A stretch of 64,000 bases of DNA from Phycisphaerales bacterium UBA5793 (GTDB taxonomy: Bacteria > Planctomycetota > Phycisphaerae > Phycisphaerales > UBA5793), in NCBI GenBank assembly GCA_002418285.1, contig DIDT01000034.1, positions 62,001 to 126,000 on the forward strand. Direction: 5' to 3'. Of the stretch, positions 62,635-64,000 are shown piece after piece. A program made the translations under genes and the position numbers. The notes beneath the pieces are model-generated. The model saw only the letters and a list, made by a program, of their open reading frames with translations. It did no database searches and had not been told where the DNA came from. How positions within the stretch are numbered: position 1 is the first letter of the stretch; every line of letters begins with the position of its first letter.

Positions 62635-63819
62635 TCACTCGCCTTCCCCATTGAGCAGTTTGCGCAGGCGCTCAAGCGCCATCGGATCGCGTCGAAGCAA
62701 TCCGAGCAACTCAGCCGGCGCCTGACTGCCAGTCTGTTGAATTGGGAGTGGGCCGAGTGATTGGTCATCTCGCAACTCCGAGAGGATTCGTTCGGAGACG
62801 CCGCGTGAGAGCACTCCCGCCTGATCCACGTACCGACGTACCGCCCGACTGCCCATGACCCACCCGTATCTCGCGCACATCTGGTACTCGGTTAGGCGAC
62901 TGGCGTACCACGTCGCTGAGGCGTGACGGAACCGATGAAAGTACAACCTCTCACGCAGTTCTCGCTTGCCCATCTCAGATAGCATGTTGCGGCATGTGTT
63001 GTACTGCCAGGTGAAGAGCGTGGAGCTGGGATCGGCGGCTCGAATCGCACCATCGGGGCCGAAGACGCCCCCCCGGGGATGGCGCTCGATCCAAAAGAGC
63101 AATTGCTCCGTAGCGATCGGAAGAGAGATCGTCCTCGCCTTCGTCTTGCTCACCCGGATCCGCGCATAGAGCACCCGCTCTCCCATAGCCTCCGTTCTCA
63201 GTGTGAGATCGCCAAGTCGCACGTTCATGGCTTCAGTCGCGCGCGGACCCGCATCAAACAGGAACAAGACCAATGCCGATCCTTGAGGAGGATGCGGAGC
63301 CGTTGCCGCCATTCTCCTGGCGTCCTCAATGGTGAACGTCTTCAGTTCGGGTGCATAGTCGCGTGTATCGAACCAACCCGTGAGTTCGTCCACTTTGTGC
63401 GGCTCGTCCATCAGGAGCCACCTGTAGAACTTGCGCAGGATCTTCTTGAAGTCCAGGACCGTTGATGGGCTGTACTTCATCGACTGCCCAACCTGAACCA
63501 ACTTGGTCACCGTGCCATCCTCGAGTCCAAGGATGAACCGCTCCATCTGGTCAGGGCTCACTTGCTCCAGCGGTGCTCGAGTCTCATACGCAAAGCGGCG
63601 CAGGGTAACCAGCAGCTTGCGACATCGGTTGGCCGAGAGCCGTCTACGTGGTCCCCTCTTGATCGTGTGGCCAATGCGCGCCGCCCGGATGAACCGTGCA
63701 ATGGTCTCCCGGTTGGTCGGCAGAATCCGCTCTTCGGTCTTGAGTTGCTCAAGCTCGCGCTGTAGCTTCCTGTTGTGGTCGTACAAGTCAATGCGTTCGA
63801 ATCCCTGATCGTTCTCCAT
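62635..63819 (-). CDS. tyrosine recombinase (phage-type integrase)
   Basis: 394 residues. SAM-like N-terminal core-binding region (LRRFAYETRAPLEQVSPDQ, KKILRKFYRWLL) and a catalytic domain with the Arg in FLFDAGPRATEAMN, a Lys strand VSKTKARTISLP, box II as YFHRFRHASATWYASRL, and Tyr in SRAVRRYVDQ. The position usually His before the Tyr is Trp or similar (YGWVMG), as in some recombinases. Intact, unlike the integrase at 48-50 kb, so it could mobilise the right-hand part of the island. Confidence 0.92.
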   Translation of the reverse strand: MENDQGFERIDLYDHNRKLQRELEQLKTEERILPTNRETIARFIRAARIGHTIKRGPRRRLSANRCRKLLVTLRRFAYETRAPLEQVSPDQMERFILGLEDGTVTKLVQVGQSMKYSPSTVLDFKKILRKFYRWLLMDEPHKVDELTGWFDTRDYAPELKTFTIEDARRMAATAPHPPQGSALVLFLFDAGPRATEAMNVRLGDLTLRTEAMGERVLYARIRVSKTKARTISLPIATEQLLFWIERHPRGGVFGPDGAIRAADPSSTLFTWQYNTCRNMLSEMGKRELRERLYFHRFRHASATWYASRLTEYQMCARYGWVMGSRAVRRYVDQAGVLSRGVSERILSELRDDQSLGPLPIQQTGSQAPAELLGLLRRDPMALERLRKLLNGEGE

Positions 63820-64000
63820 GTTGTGCCTCCTGAGTCGTGAATCGCCATCAATGTTGTGGCGTGTTGGTCTTCACTGACCGGTGACAGGTTCTCCGGGATT
63901 CGCCTGGATTCGAGTCAATGCCCGTGCCGGGAATCGTCACTCTTCAGTGGTTGCCCGGCGAATCCGTTTCACCATGCGGTGCCCGAAGTTGCCAGCGGGA
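63820..64000. other. right window edge, upstream of the recombinase
   Basis: Contains an imperfect inverted repeat (GGATTCGCC at about 63898, GGCGAATCC at about 63958). No gene is visible. Confidence 0.4.

Overview
ORGANISM. The window most likely comes from a planctomycete, probably near the Phycisphaerales. Small proteins at 4.3-5.6 kb carry the CxxC-YDL-CPECG ribbon typical of that phylum. There is also an ECF sigma factor paired with a TPR Ser/Thr kinase, a DUF1697/DUF1579 complement, a lone MfnB homologue, and several genes that appear to use near-leaderless starts. This placement rests on gene families recognised by eye, not on a phylogeny.

LAYOUT. (1) 1-16 kb is ordinary accessory chromosome: a truncated GH78 rhamnosidase, DUF1697, a metallo-beta-lactamase-fold lipoprotein, zinc-ribbon paralogues, an aldo/keto reductase, a membrane protein, a methyltransferase, a diiron-type MBL protein, an NTF2-like lipoprotein, a VOC lipoprotein and a DUF1579 protein. 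A large zinc-ribbon/PD-(D/E)xK protein (12.1-14.6 kb) sits among them. (2) 16.5-24 kb holds a TIR-helical-repeat protein with a small partner and an exported protein, divergent from an ECF sigma factor/kinase pair. (3) 24-32.9 kb holds IS debris, a broken metallophosphoesterase, a lactate/malate-dehydrogenase-like gene with an unknown partner, a 978-aa SF2 helicase-nuclease, and a DUF6602 gene preceded by the tail of a CD-NTase-like gene. (4) 33.1-39.2 kb holds an unusual two-gene operon, a GXGXG-like beta-helix protein followed by an ADP-ribosylglycohydrolase/diadenylate-cyclase fusion, then an MfnB homologue and an unknown gene. (5) 39.3-40.6 kb is an intact IS3-family element. (6) 41-47.7 kb is a complete four-gene type II CBASS operon (CD-NTase, E1/E2, JAMM protease, nuclease-SAVED effector) followed on the same strand by a sigma factor, a small acidic protein and an ImmA/IrrE peptidase. 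(7) 48-54.7 kb is a decayed integrative element: a tRNA-Leu-like 5' fragment, an integrase broken by an amber codon and an IS5-family insertion, a HerA-type ATPase with a small partner, and IS remnants. (8) 55-64 kb holds a collagen-like S74-autoprocessing surface protein, an XRE-methyltransferase fusion, an ASCH gene overrun by an IS630 relic, a nuclease-STAND-type NTPase, a 20-bp-period repeat array and a second tyrosine recombinase.

HOW IT WORKS TOGETHER. Nearly everything from about 12 kb onward looks like a defence/mobile island. It has nucleotide-second-messenger immunity (CBASS, the DUF6602/NTase relic, possibly the DAC fusion), TIR, helicase-nuclease and STAND-like genes, recombinases and several decayed transposons. 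The strongest candidate for an undescribed system is the 33.1-36.4 kb operon, because it joins an apparently intact ADP-ribose-protein hydrolase domain to an apparently intact c-di-AMP-cyclase-type domain in one chain. A second candidate is the sigma factor/ImmA-IrrE cassette beside CBASS, which could replace the usual HTH-repressor/peptidase control pair.
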